This document shows, in pieces, positions 1 to 8,987 of a DNA stretch of 64,000 nucleotides; within the stretch, counting starts at the first letter, position 1, and each line of letters starts with the position of its first letter. The DNA comes from an uncultured Clostridia bacterium. GTDB lineage: Bacteria; Bacillota; Clostridia; Oscillospirales; Oscillospiraceae. The notes under the pieces are model-generated. The model was not told the origin of the DNA. It saw only the letters and a list, made by a program, of their open reading frames with translations, and made no database searches. Location of the stretch: positions 1 to 64,000 of the forward strand of contig CAMGRL010000006.1 in assembly GCA_946061515.1 (NCBI GenBank), in the 5' to 3' direction. The position numbers and the translations under genes were made by a program.

Positions 1-55
1 CCTGGAGCAGGAGCGCTGCTTCAATTACTACTGCCGCCAGGCCATGACCATGTGA
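1..55 (+). CDS. C-terminal end of an unidentified protein (partial)
   Basis: An open frame enters from the left edge and ends at a TGA at 53-55. The visible 17 residues end in CRQAMTM. They are too few to assign a family. A short GC-rich hairpin with a T-run follows at once, which supports this being a real gene end. The function is unknown. Confidence 0.5.
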   Translation, partial: LEQERCFNYYCRQAMTM

Positions 56-61
56 CAGCAG

Positions 62-83
62 GCCCGGCCTTTCGGGCGTTTTT
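62..83 (+). terminator. Intrinsic terminator of the upstream partial gene
   Basis: GCCCG pairs with CGGGC across a short loop and is followed by GTTTTTC. It lies 7 nt after the stop codon of the partial gene. Confidence 0.6.
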
Positions 84-99
84 CGAAAGACAGTAAAAC

Positions 100-138
100 A
101 GGCAAAAGGCGTGACCTTCATGGTCACGCCTTTTGCCT
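100..138. terminator. Perfect 17-bp stem-loop, probable bidirectional terminator
   Basis: Arm AGGCAAAAGGCGTGACC pairs perfectly with its complement across a 5-nt loop. The A-rich and T-rich blocks sit inside the stem, so it could stop transcription from either side. It is the second hairpin after the partial gene. The rest of 139-235 shows nothing recognisable. Confidence 0.45.
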
Positions 139-235
139 TACAGCGCGCATACAGGTTTAACCCGTATAGAAAAGCGCACTTGTATCTGTTCGATAAATGG
201 GAATTTACCGGGGCGTTCCGATTTTGTGCCGAATC

Positions 236-393
236 AAAGCCTCCCTCTGACGAGGGAGGTGGCAAAAATCTTTGATTTTTGACGGAGGGAGAGAAAAGAA
301 AGACTGGCAATGTATGTGAAGATATTGATTTGGCCGTCAGGTGTCTCTCCCTCAGTCAGCTTCGCTGACAGCTCCCTCATCAGAGGGAGCCTT
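236..393. repeat. MITE-like palindromic intergenic element
   Basis: About 158 bp bounded by imperfect ~22-bp terminal inverted repeats (CCTCCCTCTGACGAGGGAG at the left, CTCCCTCATCAGAGGGAG at the right). The right arm contains CAGTCAGCTTCGCTGACAGC, a signature that recurs near 24160 and, diverged, near 22810. There is no coding capacity. 394-548 shows no recognisable feature. Confidence 0.55.
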
Positions 394-548
394 GGGCTGT
401 AGACGCAACCCCCTCATCATTTCCTGCACTCAGGCAAAAACCAAATTCAATTTGCAGGTCTGTCTGGTCCCCTTTTACTTCATTTACCAGTACAGTCTTA
501 TGAACCCCGCCTTTCGGCAGGGCTTACTTTTTTTCGTTTGATTTTCAC

Positions 549-577
549 TGTACAAAGACGGGAAATCTTGGTATAAT
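549..577 (+). promoter_or_regulatory. Promoter for the nucleotidyltransferase-galE pair
   Basis: A perfect -10 TATAAT (572-577) lies 17 bp from a weak -35 TGTACA (549-554). The start codon follows about 30 nt downstream. Confidence 0.5.
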
Positions 578-611
578 AATGGGCGATTTTAGAACTTGGA
601 GGCGTTTTGTT

Positions 612-1520
612 ATGCAGGAGCCAACTCTGGTCATTCTTGCCGCAGGCATGGGCAGCCGCTTCGGCGGGCTGAAACAGATCACCGCGGTGGACGACCATGG
701 ACACGCGATCATCGACTTCTCCCTTTACGACGCATACCGCGCCGGATTCCGTAAAGTGGTTTTCATCATCAAGCATGAGATCGAAGAGGATTTCAAAAAC
801 CGTGTGGGCCGGCGTATGGAAAAATATTTTGACGTGAAGTATGTCTACCAGCAGCTGGACGTGCTGCCGGAGGGCTACGCCGTTCCCGAGGGCCGGGTAA
901 AGCCCTGGGGCACCGGTCACGCGGTCATGTGCTGTGCCGGTGTGGTGGACGGGCCCTTTGCCGTCATCAACGCGGACGATTTTTACGGCCCCAGCGCCTA
1001 TTCCACCCTGTTTGACTATCTGAAAGAGGACCGGGCGGACAATGAGCACGCCATGGTGGCCTACGAGCTGCGCAAGACCGTCACCGAAAACGGCTCCGTG
1101 GCCCGGGGCATCTGCAGCGTGGAAAACGGCTATCTCACCGACGTGGTGGAGCGCACCCACATTGAAAAGCGGGGCGACGACGCCGCCTTCACCGAGGACG
1201 GCGTGAACTTTGTCCCCGTCTCCGGCGATGTGCCCGTGTCCATGAACTTCTGGGGCTTTGGCAAGTCCATGCTCCGTGAGCTTCAGGACCGCTTCCCCGC
1301 CTGGCTGGACGAGAATCTGCCCAAAAATCCCCTGAAGTGCGAATACTTCCTGCCCTTTGTGGCCAACTCCATCATCAAGGAAGGCCTGGGCAGCGTCCGC
1401 CTTCTCAACTGTCACGAGACCTGGCACGGCATCACCTACAAGGAAGACATGGACAGCGTGGTCAATTATCTTGCGGAGCTTCGCCGTCAGGGCGTGTACC
1501 CGGAAACTCTGCTGGACTGA
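612..1520 (+). CDS. Sugar-1-phosphate nucleotidyltransferase family protein
   Basis: A 302-aa cytoplasmic enzyme expected to join a sugar 1-phosphate to an NTP. The N-terminus has the nucleotide-binding signature LAAGMGSRFGGLKQ (about residues 8-21), typical of the NTP_transferase/GalU-like fold. NADDFYG (about 121-127) supplies the metal-binding aspartates. The ATG at 612 is preferred over the upstream in-frame ATG at 579 because GGAGG (598-602) lies 9 nt before it. It sits 12 nt ahead of galE, so UDP-glucose or another UDP-hexose is the likely product. The exact sugar is inferred; a classical GalU would show closer overall similarity. Confidence 0.85.
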   Translation: MQEPTLVILAAGMGSRFGGLKQITAVDDHGHAIIDFSLYDAYRAGFRKVVFIIKHEIEEDFKNRVGRRMEKYFDVKYVYQQLDVLPEGYAVPEGRVKPWGTGHAVMCCAGVVDGPFAVINADDFYGPSAYSTLFDYLKEDRADNEHAMVAYELRKTVTENGSVARGICSVENGYLTDVVERTHIEKRGDDAAFTEDGVNFVPVSGDVPVSMNFWGFGKSMLRELQDRFPAWLDENLPKNPLKCEYFLPFVANSIIKEGLGSVRLLNCHETWHGITYKEDMDSVVNYLAELRRQGVYPETLLD

Positions 1521-1532
1521 GGAGGGAACCGC

Positions 1533-2549
1533 ATGAACGTACTTGTTACCGGCGGCGCCGGATATATCGGCAGCCACACCTGTGTTGAGCTTCTGCAGCG
1601 GGATATGGGCGTTGTGGTGGTGGACAATCTGGTCAACTCCAGCCCCAAGGCCATAGAGCGGGTGGAGCAGATCACGGGAAAGCACGTGGACTTTTACGTC
1701 AAGGACGTGCGGGACCGGGAGGCCATGAACGCCATCTTCGACAAGCACCAGATCGACTGCGTCATCCACTTTGCCGGGCTGAAGGCCGTGGGCGAATCCG
1801 TGGCCATGCCCCTGGAGTATTACGACAACAACCTTTTCTCCACCGTCACCCTGTGCGAGGTGATGCGGGACCACGGGGTGAAGAACATCGTGTTCTCCTC
1901 CTCCGCCACCGTCTATTCCGGAGATAACGAGATGCCCCTCCGGGAGGCCTCCCGCACCGGCATGTGCACCAACCCCTACGGCTGGACCAAATACATGTCC
2001 GAGCAGATCCTCAGAGACACGGCCAAGTCCGACAACGACTGGGCCATTGTCCTGCTGCGTTACTTCAACCCCATCGGCGCTCATTCCAGCGGTCTGATCG
2101 GCGAGGACCCCAGAGGCATCCCCAACAACCTGATGCCCTTCATCTCCCAGGTGGCCATCGGCCGCCGGGAGTATCTGAACGTTTTCGGCAACGATTACGA
2201 CACCCCCGACGGTACCGGCGTGCGGGACTACATCCACGTTGTGGACCTGGCCCGGGGCCATGTGGCCGCTATCAACTACATGCAGCAGCACAAGGGTGAG
2301 AGCGTCTTTAACCTGGGCACCGGCAACGGCTACAGTGTTCTGGACATGGTCCACGCCTTTGAAAAGGTCACCGGCAAGAAGGTGCCCTATAAGATTGCGC
2401 CCCGCCGCCCCGGTGACCTGGCCACCGTGTACGCAAGCCCGGACAAGAGCGCCGAGCTGCTGGGCTGGAAGGCCGAATACGGTCTGGAGGACATGTGCCG
2501 CGACACCTGGGCCTGGCAGAGGAAGAACCCCATGGGCTACGGGGAATAA
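1533..2549 (+). CDS. galE: UDP-glucose 4-epimerase
   Basis: A 338-aa extended short-chain dehydrogenase. Its Rossmann motif TGGAGYIGSH (residues 6-15) binds NAD. SSSATVYS and the active-site YGWTK give the Ser-Tyr-Lys catalytic set. The C-terminal RPGDLATVYA fits GalE, which interconverts UDP-glucose and UDP-galactose. The length matches the family. It is co-transcribed with the preceding nucleotidyltransferase behind a good GGAGG site and ends at a strong terminator. The pair could supply UDP-sugars to the glycogen and surface-polymer genes further along the window. Confidence 0.95.
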   Translation: MNVLVTGGAGYIGSHTCVELLQRDMGVVVVDNLVNSSPKAIERVEQITGKHVDFYVKDVRDREAMNAIFDKHQIDCVIHFAGLKAVGESVAMPLEYYDNNLFSTVTLCEVMRDHGVKNIVFSSSATVYSGDNEMPLREASRTGMCTNPYGWTKYMSEQILRDTAKSDNDWAIVLLRYFNPIGAHSSGLIGEDPRGIPNNLMPFISQVAIGRREYLNVFGNDYDTPDGTGVRDYIHVVDLARGHVAAINYMQQHKGESVFNLGTGNGYSVLDMVHAFEKVTGKKVPYKIAPRRPGDLATVYASPDKSAELLGWKAEYGLEDMCRDTWAWQRKNPMGYGE

Positions 2550-2554
2550 AAAAG

Positions 2555-2589
2555 TTCATCCTGAGCAATGCTCAGGATGAATTTTTTTT
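2555..2589. terminator. Bidirectional terminator between galE and the convergent gene
   Basis: TTCATCCTGAGC pairs with GCTCAGGATGAA, with a run of T on the right and a run of A on the left. It serves galE and the minus-strand gene ending at 2588. Confidence 0.85.
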
Positions 2590-3574
2590 ATCCGCCGAAA
2601 CTTTCTGCCGTGATTGTGGCTTCGGCAATAAGGATACTCACCACATCAGCCGTATTAATGATTTTTTCCTGATAGGGAGCGTTCAGATAAAGCGCTCCGC
2701 TTTTCTCTTCAAAGGTTAGTACTCCGCTGCAGCTGACGCTGCTCCCGTTGGATAGTTCAAGCTTTGCTGTACGCACCAGCTCATCTGTATAGTTTGCCCA
2801 TTCCCGATTATATTGTCCAAACAAGTCCTCTGTATTCTCTGTTTTCAGTATCCATACAGCACACTCTCCTCTCAGCTCTACCCCCTGAAGGTATACTGTC
2901 TGCCCCGTAACAGGAAAGACCGCCTCCACAGGCTTTGCAAAGCATATAAGGCGCATATCCGGGTCTGTTATCGAAAGGCTTATTTTCCCATAGTCCCGAA
3001 CTGGGTCAGTAAAGGGAAGCCGGATCTGTAAATCAATATTTGTTCCTGCAGAAAGCCCGTTTGTATGAAAGCCGCAGCTTAGCACCAGACTTTGGCTCTC
3101 TTCATCATAAGAATCCGGTACAACAAAGGCAGAAAGCCAATTCTCGCCCCCATCTATGGAAAATTCATATGGCTGTTGGACATCCAGATTTAATTCCTCA
3201 GCACTCACCGGACATATTGCTGTATATACTCTTTGGTATTCTCCGCTGTTGACTGCGGAGAGCAGCGTAATCCCCGGCGCGGTCTCGTCGCTTACCTGGT
3301 ATTCCACATAAGCCGGAGCTTTTTCTTCCGCGCCCAGACTGTCTCTCAATTCCTCCTGGCGCTGGCGGTTGACTGATACGACTGCGTAAGCTGTGACGCT
3401 CAGTGCCAAAATCAGTATGGCAGCAAGCACGACTGTGCAAAGACGCCTGCGGTAAAAACGGTTTTTGCGTGCAGCTTTGACATGTACTGCTTTTCCCGCA
3501 ATTTCTGATTCAACGAGAGCAAGATATTTTTCGTCTGCAAAAGATAATGTATTCAAAAGCCTTTTCCCTGTCAT
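2588..3574 (-). CDS. Membrane-anchored partner of ECF sigma factor (putative anti-sigma)
   Basis: A 328-aa protein: a ~45-residue basic cytoplasmic N-terminus, one transmembrane segment (LCTVVLAAILILALSVTAYAVV, about 45-66) and a ~260-residue extracytoplasmic region with no motif I recognise. The start codon lies 2 nt after the stop of the upstream sigma-factor gene, with GGAGGGGG inside that gene's end, so the two are coupled. In Clostridia this arrangement usually marks a regulator that holds the sigma factor at the membrane (DUF4179-type layout). The anti-sigma role is inferred from position and topology. A parallel pair lies at 10988-12330. Confidence 0.65.
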   Translation of the reverse strand: MTGKRLLNTLSFADEKYLALVESEIAGKAVHVKAARKNRFYRRRLCTVVLAAILILALSVTAYAVVSVNRQRQEELRDSLGAEEKAPAYVEYQVSDETAPGITLLSAVNSGEYQRVYTAICPVSAEELNLDVQQPYEFSIDGGENWLSAFVVPDSYDEESQSLVLSCGFHTNGLSAGTNIDLQIRLPFTDPVRDYGKISLSITDPDMRLICFAKPVEAVFPVTGQTVYLQGVELRGECAVWILKTENTEDLFGQYNREWANYTDELVRTAKLELSNGSSVSCSGVLTFEEKSGALYLNAPYQEKIINTADVVSILIAEATITAESFGG

Positions 3575-3576
3575 TT

Positions 3577-4119
3577 TCAGACCCCCTCCTTTTCAAGAGT
3601 TGTACGCAGAGCAGCCCTGCTCTTTGAGAGAGAATATTTTGCCTGCCGCTCTGACAGATCATATTTTTCTGCAATCTCACTGATCTGATAACCATAATAA
3701 TATCGTGCAAGAAATATCGCACAGCTTCTTCGGTCCAGAGAGCCGAGAAAGCTGTTCAGTATGGCTGCCAATTCTCTGTCCTCACACATATTTTCCCCGC
3801 GGTCCTGCCCGTACTGTACACACTCGTCAAGCTCGACCTCCAAAGCATGGCGCTTGCCGGCCAGCAGATAGTCCAGTCTGGTAAGCGAAAGGTTTCGGGT
3901 AATTCGAGAAAGATAGTATTTCAGACTGTTGGGTCTTGCAGGCGGAATTGAATTCCATGCTGCAAAATAGGTGTCATTGACTATTTCCTCTGTATCTGAT
4001 CGGCTGCGCAGAATATTAAACGCAATTTGTGTCAGATAGGCGTGATACTTGCTGCCGGTCTCCTGGATCGCCCGCTCCGAGCGTGAGAAGTACAAGTCAA
4101 CAATATCGGAGTCTTCCAT
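3577..4119 (-). CDS. ECF-type RNA polymerase sigma factor
   Basis: A 180-aa sigma-70 family protein of ECF size. Region 2 holds AFNILRSRSDTEEIVNDTYFAAW (about 33-55). Region 4 ends in the helix-turn-helix ISEIAEKYDLSERQAKYSLSKSRAALR (about 146-172). It should direct RNA polymerase to a small regulon, probably in response to an envelope signal sensed by the downstream membrane protein. The ATG follows AAAAGGAGG. It is paralogous to the sigma factor at 10988: both begin MEDS-IVDLY and share the same spacing of region 2 motifs. The regulon is unknown. Confidence 0.9.
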   Translation of the reverse strand: MEDSDIVDLYFSRSERAIQETGSKYHAYLTQIAFNILRSRSDTEEIVNDTYFAAWNSIPPARPNSLKYYLSRITRNLSLTRLDYLLAGKRHALEVELDECVQYGQDRGENMCEDRELAAILNSFLGSLDRRSCAIFLARYYYGYQISEIAEKYDLSERQAKYSLSKSRAALRTTLEKEGV

Positions 4120-4149
4120 TCATGTACCTCCTTTTGTTCTTGTATAGAG

Positions 4150-4170
4150 CCCTACACTCCAATAGTAGGG
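4150..4170. promoter_or_regulatory. Inverted repeat upstream of the ECF sigma gene
   Basis: CCCTAC and GTAGGG are separated by 9 bp, about 30-50 bp before the sigma-factor start. It could be an operator. No clear -35/-10 pair could be assigned around it. Confidence 0.3.
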
Positions 4171-4219
4171 AAAACATAGACTCGAGGACAAAACAGTCTT
4201 TTCACCAGCGCATTTTTAT

Positions 4220-4255
4220 AACAAAACAGAGCTGATTTCTCAGCTCTGTTTTGTT
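4220..4255 (-). terminator. Terminator of the coiled-coil membrane protein gene
   Basis: A 16-bp stem with arm AACAAAACAGAGCTGA and a 4-nt loop. The stop codon of the gene at 4240 lies inside the stem. On the minus strand it ends in TTTTGTTAT. It separates this gene from the sigma operon. Confidence 0.7.
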
Positions 4256-6060
4256 TTTTCCTTTTTTCGTTCTATCGTCAGCGGCAGGAGAATAATGCCG
4301 AAGATCACCACAAAGATGGCCGTATACAGCAGGCCCCGGCCCAGAAGCAGGCTGCAAAGCTCGCTGACCGCCGCAAGCAGCGCAGCGGCCAGCACGAACA
4401 GCCACAGGCCGCGGCAGCGGATTTTCTCAAAGGCAATCAGTACGGTGAGAATGCCGAAAACGCCGCTGAGGATCATCAGGATGCTCATGACAAGCCTTCC
4501 CCGGTACGCTTTTTCCCCATTTGCCTGCATCTCCTGCAGCTCCGCGTTGGCCGAAGCGATCAGCTCGCCGCCCTGGCCCACGCTGTGGGCGATCCCCTCA
4601 TAGGCCATCAATGCGGCCTTTGCGGAGGCGGTTCTGTCTTCCAGACTCTCATAGCCGTCAACGCTGTCCTCCATGGCGCCGATATCCGCGTATACGCCCT
4701 CAAGCCGTTCCTTTTCCGCTTTCAGCTCCTCTGCCTGCTCCTCCAGTTCCTTTTCCTTGGCGGCCATCTGGCCCCAGCCGGCGTTCATCTGCTTTTCGCC
4801 CTCGTCCAGGGCGGTCTTGGCCGCGTCCAGCCCGGCCTTGGCTGCGTCCATCTGGGCTTTTCCCTCCAGAATGGCGGGCTCGCCCGCTTCAAGCTGCTTC
4901 TGCCCCTCTTCCAGCTGGGCTTTCAAAAGGGCAAGCTGTTTTGCCGGCTCTTCCATGGCGGCCAGCGCGGCCTGAAGCTGCGCTTCCTGTTCAGCCAGCT
5001 GCGTCTCCGCCGCTTCCAGCGCCTCTTTGGCTTTCTGGAGCTGGTCCTTATTCTCGTTGAGCAGCTTAAGCAGGGCCTCGTACTGCTCCTGGGTCAGCTC
5101 GATCTGGATGCGGTCCTCCTGGATCTCCTGGTTTTCCTCGTCCAGGACCGGCTGGTTTTCTTCCAGCCAGAGCTTCAGCTCCTCATAGCTCATGCCGAAG
5201 GCCTCCATACACAGCTCGTCAGCCTTGGCCTGAACCTCCTCTTCGCTGTAGCCCTCTTCAATGAGCCGGGCCATCAGTTTGTCGGCCTCCTCGACCAGCG
5301 CGCAGGCCGCGTTATACAGCAGCAGCTGCTTTTCGTATTCGCTGAGCTTGGGCGAAAGCTCGTTGATCAGGTCCTCCAGCTCCTTCAGCTTGGCTTCCAT
5401 AGCCTCCTGATCCTCTGGCAGCTGCTCCTCCAGGGAGGCAATCAGCTCCTTCAGCTGGCTGATGGTCTCTTTTGTGGCACTGATGGCGGTGAGCATGGCT
5501 TCCACCTTCTGCCGCTGGGCGTCCAGCTCCGCCGAATTTTCCTCCAGCTGCTTCACGCCCTCGTAATAGGCCGCCCAGCCCAGCTCCAGGCCCTCTTTTG
5601 CCGCCAGATACTGCTGGTAAAGCTCGTCAAAGGCCGCGGCCCCCTCTTCATAGGCGGCAAGGCCCTGCTCATACTGCTCCCGGCCGCTTTTCAGTGCCGC
5701 GGAGGCCGTACCCAGAGCACTTCGGCCCAGCACCAGTCCGGCTCTTGTGGCGGTGTGGGTGGCCAGCTCCGTGCGGAAATCGGACATATCCTGGTTGTAC
5801 TGGTCCCTGGTTTCCGACAGGCTCAGGTCCGTGCTTTCAAAGTCCCCTTTGCCCTCCTCCAGCTGGCGCAGGAGCAGGGCGGCGTTATCCGTCTTTTCGG
5901 ACAGCAGGTCGATCTGTCCCAAATTTTCATTATTATCCTTTACCGCTTTTCCCACGCAGATGGCTCCCGAGAGAAGCGTGAGCACACTGACGACGGCAAG
6001 GGCCACGGCCAGGACGCTGACCAGGGCTGGGTGCTTCAAGGTCCATTCCTCCAACATCAT
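4240..6060 (-). CDS. Large coiled-coil membrane protein, C-terminal multi-TM
   Basis: A 606-aa protein. One N-terminal transmembrane helix (about 12-38) is followed by ~450 residues of almost unbroken charged, Ala/Glu/Leu-rich heptads predicted as coiled coil. The C-terminal ~90 residues form three hydrophobic segments before a basic tail. The first in-frame ATG (6060) has no good ribosome site. A TTG at 6039 lies 7 nt after GGAGGA and would give a 599-aa product starting at KHPALVSV, so that start may be the real one. No enzyme motif is visible. The heptad stretch is probably extracytoplasmic, as in YhgE/Pip-like proteins. It is organised like the protein at 25838, though not obviously its sequence copy. 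Function unknown. Confidence 0.75.
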   Translation of the reverse strand: MMLEEWTLKHPALVSVLAVALAVVSVLTLLSGAICVGKAVKDNNENLGQIDLLSEKTDNAALLLRQLEEGKGDFESTDLSLSETRDQYNQDMSDFRTELATHTATRAGLVLGRSALGTASAALKSGREQYEQGLAAYEEGAAAFDELYQQYLAAKEGLELGWAAYYEGVKQLEENSAELDAQRQKVEAMLTAISATKETISQLKELIASLEEQLPEDQEAMEAKLKELEDLINELSPKLSEYEKQLLLYNAACALVEEADKLMARLIEEGYSEEEVQAKADELCMEAFGMSYEELKLWLEENQPVLDEENQEIQEDRIQIELTQEQYEALLKLLNENKDQLQKAKEALEAAETQLAEQEAQLQAALAAMEEPAKQLALLKAQLEEGQKQLEAGEPAILEGKAQMDAAKAGLDAAKTALDEGEKQMNAGWGQMAAKEKELEEQAEELKAEKERLEGVYADIGAMEDSVDGYESLEDRTASAKAALMAYEGIAHSVGQGGELIASANAELQEMQANGEKAYRGRLVMSILMILSGVFGILTVLIAFEKIRCRGLWLFVLAAALLAAVSELCSLLLGRGLLYTAIFVVIFGIILLPLTIERKKEKTKQS

Positions 6061-6173
6061 TCATGCTTTAAATTATATAGCCTAATTATGAATAATCCAA
6101 GTACGAAAAGCAGTTTTTTCTTTTCTTTACGCGGAATTTATTGTATAGTATCCGAAGAAAGGCGGGATTAACC

Positions 6174-7130
6174 ATGATTCTCAGCTTTGCGCCCATGGAG
6201 GGCGTGACCGGCGTCTCCTACCGCAGGATACACAGGGAAATGTTTCCCGGCGCGGACAAATATTACGCGCCCTTTATCGCCCCGGACAGTCAGGGCAATT
6301 TCCGGCTCAAACACCTGCGGGACGTGCTGCCGGACAACAACCGGGGCATCGCCCTTGTTCCCCAGATTTTAGCCAACAGTCCGGAGGCCTTTCTCTCTGT
6401 GGCCCGGCAGCTGCGGGAGCTGGGCTATGAGGAGGTCAACCTGAACGCGGGCTGCCCCTCGGGCACGGTGGTATCCAAGCACAAGGGGGCTGGGATGCTG
6501 GCGGATCTGGACGCTCTGGACGCCTTTCTGGACCGGGTGTTTTCCTCCGTTCCGGTAAAGGTCTCGGTCAAGACCCGGATGGGCATGAACAGCACCGATG
6601 AGTTTCCCGCCATTCTGGACGTTTACAAGCGCTATCCCCTCTGTGAGCTGATCGTCCATGCCCGGGACCGGGCGGGCCTGTATAAAAGCAAGCCTGACCG
6701 GGAGGCTTTCGCCCGGGCCTTTGAAAACTGCCCTTTCCCGGTCTGCTATAACGGCAACATCTTTAATGCCGCGCACATGGCCTCCCTGACAGCGCAGGTG
6801 CCGGGGATTTCCCGGGTGATGCTGGGCCGGGGCGCGGCGGCCAATCCCGCGCTGTTTCGGGTATTGAAGGGCGGCCCTCCCCTTTCGCGCTTTGAGCTTC
6901 GGGAATTTCACGACAGGCTCTTGGATGACGCCCTCTCCTCCGGGCTCAGTCCCCACTATGCCATGGCCAGGATGAAGGAGCTGTGGTATTACATGATCTG
7001 GATGTTCCCCGGCAGCGAAAAAGAATTTAAGGCCCTGAACAAATCCCGCAGTCTGGACGATTTCCGGTCCGCCGTCTCCTGCGTCTTCAGTTCCTGCGCC
7101 TTTGACCCGGACACAGGGTTCAACGGGTAA
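6174..7130 (+). CDS. tRNA-dihydrouridine synthase family protein
   Basis: A 318-aa FMN-dependent TIM-barrel enzyme that reduces uridines in tRNA to dihydrouridine. It opens with LSFAPMEGVTGVSYR, the Dus phosphate/FMN signature. NLNAGCPSGTV (about 97-107) carries the catalytic cysteine, and HARDRAGLYKSKP the substrate-side basic residues. NGNIF and VMLGRGAAANP close the FMN site. The ATG at 6174 is chosen because the family motif begins right after it; the ORF-track start at 6141 adds a basic stretch foreign to the family. It is a single gene, with a long hairpin after it. Which uridine it modifies cannot be told. Confidence 0.9.
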   Translation: MILSFAPMEGVTGVSYRRIHREMFPGADKYYAPFIAPDSQGNFRLKHLRDVLPDNNRGIALVPQILANSPEAFLSVARQLRELGYEEVNLNAGCPSGTVVSKHKGAGMLADLDALDAFLDRVFSSVPVKVSVKTRMGMNSTDEFPAILDVYKRYPLCELIVHARDRAGLYKSKPDREAFARAFENCPFPVCYNGNIFNAAHMASLTAQVPGISRVMLGRGAAANPALFRVLKGGPPLSRFELREFHDRLLDDALSSGLSPHYAMARMKELWYYMIWMFPGSEKEFKALNKSRSLDDFRSAVSCVFSSCAFDPDTGFNG

Positions 7131-7164
7131 GTCGTATAATATTATGTAAACCGATAGCCGCAAT

Positions 7165-7204
7165 AATGAACCCCCGGGCAGAGGTTTCTGCACGGGGGAT
7201 CATT
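7165..7204. terminator. Long hairpin between convergent genes
   Basis: AATGAACCCCCG pairs with CGGGGGATCATT with one mismatch, and GCAGA/TCTGC pair inside. There is no clear T-run, so termination is likely but not certain for the dus gene and the convergent transporter gene. Confidence 0.5.
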
Positions 7205-7214
7205 CGTTCCGGCA

Positions 7215-8969
7215 TTATATCTCGTACTTTTTGCTGTACTCCTCGTAATACTCATCAAAGCGGTGGGAGTGCAGCTCTTTCAGATTGATCACATAGCTGT
7301 GGGTGTCGTAGGTGTCGGCCCGCAGCTCGATCATGGCGATGGCGATATTGGAGCAGTGGTCCGCCACGCGCTCCAGATTGGTCACCAGGTCGTTGAACAC
7401 GAAGCCCTGGGACAGAGAGCAGACGCCGTTCTGCAGCCGGTCCACATGGCGCAGCTTCATCTCGTCGCAGAGGATGTCGATCCGCTCCTCAAAGGGCTCC
7501 ACCCGAAATGCGTCTTCCACATTGTCGCTCTTGAAACATTCAAAGCACAGCGTGACCATGTCGCTGACGGCGGTGGAGAGTACGGACAACTCCCGGCGGG
7601 CCTCTTCGGAGAAATTCAGCTTCTTTTCCGCAATCTCCCGGGCGGCTTCGGCAATGTTCATGGCGTGGTCGCTGATACGTTCAAAATCGCTGAGGGTGTG
7701 CAGATACTTGGACAGGTTCTCGTTCTGCACCGTGTCCAGCTCATTGGCGTTGATGCCCATGAGATAGGTGCCGATCTTATCCTCATATTCATCCACCTTA
7801 TTTTCGCCGTTTTCCACCCGGCGGAAGCCCTCCTCGCTGTAATGGGCCAGCAGATTCAGCGCGGAGAAGAAGTTTGTTCTGGAGGCGTCGGCCATGTCGT
7901 TCACGGTCAGGCGGCTCTGCTCGATGGCCAGGGCCGGGTGGGCCAGGAAACGCTCATCCAGCCGGTCCAGAGAGGCATTCACGCTGCGCTCCTCCTCGCT
8001 GACCTTGACGATCCTTTCCACGAAGGAAAGCAGCAGCTTGTTGAAGGGCAGCAGAAGGGCCACGCTGAGGGCGCGGAACACGGAGTTGACCAGGGCAATG
8101 CTCACCGGGCTCATCACCAGGCCGGACAGTCCCAGATCAATAAAGGCAGAAAGGCCGTAATACAAAACAGAGCAGACCGCGACTGCGGCGATCTCGATCA
8201 CCAGATACAAAAAGGCGGTGCGCCGGCCCTCGGTCTTGGCGCCCAGGGCGGACAGCAGCACAGGCACCGCAGCGCCGATGGCGATACCCAAAATCAGGGG
8301 ATAGGCGGTGGCAAAGGTGACGGCCCCCGTCATGGACAGGGCCTGCAAGATACCCACAGCGGCAGAGGCGCTCTGCAGCACGGCAGTGAAGACCATACCC
8401 ACGATGATGCCCAAAATGGGATTGGAGAATGTGGTCAGCAGATGGATAAATTCCGGGCTCTGCCGCAGGGGGGAGACCGCGCCGCTCATGCTCTGCATAC
8501 CAAACATCAGCACCGCAAAGCCCAGCAGAATGTCCCCCACATGCCAGTGCTGCTGTTTTTTGGAGAACATGCGCAGGATAATGCCGATCACCGCCACGAC
8601 GGCGGTCAGGGTGGAGGTGGAGAGCAAAGAGACCCAGCCGCTGCCGTCCACACTGGACAGGCAGATGATCCAGCCGGTGACGCTGGTGCCGATGAGGGCG
8701 CCCTCGATAATGGCCACGGCCTGTTCCAGCTTCATCATGCCGGAGTTCACGAAGCCCACCACCATAACGGAGGTGGCCGATGAGGACTGGATGATGGCGG
8801 TGACGGCCGTGCCCAGGAAAACGCCCTTCAGCGGCGTGCTGGAAAGACGGTAGAGCACCAGCTCCATCTTATTTCCGGCCACCTTTTTCAGGCCCTCACC
8901 CATCAGCGTCATGCCGAACAGGAACAGCGCAACGCCGCCCAAAAGAGAGATAATATTGGAAACGCTCAT
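7215..8969 (-). CDS. Na/Pi cotransporter family protein with PhoU-like domain
   Basis: A 584-aa membrane protein. The first ~320 residues hold two repeated Na_Pi_cotrans units, each with a QSS-type motif (IIQSSSATSVMVVGFV and VLQSASAAVGIL). The C-terminal ~230 residues are soluble and helical, with two PhoU-like three-helix repeats (about 345-560, including FERISDHAMNIAE and LERVADHCSNIA). It should move phosphate with sodium, and the PhoU part probably tunes uptake. It is monocistronic, with its own -10 and a start codon 19 nt downstream. Length and order match the NptA/YjbB group. Confidence 0.92.
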   Translation of the reverse strand: MSVSNIISLLGGVALFLFGMTLMGEGLKKVAGNKMELVLYRLSSTPLKGVFLGTAVTAIIQSSSATSVMVVGFVNSGMMKLEQAVAIIEGALIGTSVTGWIICLSSVDGSGWVSLLSTSTLTAVVAVIGIILRMFSKKQQHWHVGDILLGFAVLMFGMQSMSGAVSPLRQSPEFIHLLTTFSNPILGIIVGMVFTAVLQSASAAVGILQALSMTGAVTFATAYPLILGIAIGAAVPVLLSALGAKTEGRRTAFLYLVIEIAAVAVCSVLYYGLSAFIDLGLSGLVMSPVSIALVNSVFRALSVALLLPFNKLLLSFVERIVKVSEEERSVNASLDRLDERFLAHPALAIEQSRLTVNDMADASRTNFFSALNLLAHYSEEGFRRVENGENKVDEYEDKIGTYLMGINANELDTVQNENLSKYLHTLSDFERISDHAMNIAEAAREIAEKKLNFSEEARRELSVLSTAVSDMVTLCFECFKSDNVEDAFRVEPFEERIDILCDEMKLRHVDRLQNGVCSLSQGFVFNDLVTNLERVADHCSNIAIAMIELRADTYDTHSYVINLKELHSHRFDEYYEEYSKKYEI

Positions 8970-8987
8970 AAAACCCGATTCCTACCC

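Noticed and set aside
498-2354. 618-aa antisense ORF opposite the nucleotidyltransferase and galE
   Set aside because: A shadow of GC-rich coding DNA. It covers two well-identified genes and has His/Gly/Val-rich composition with no motif. The same applies to 4585-6171, 7263-8783, 14601-16238, 18875-20437, 20302-22245, 31457-33130, 33018-34397, 35901-37349, 41488-43329, 56112-57872 and 58487-60529.
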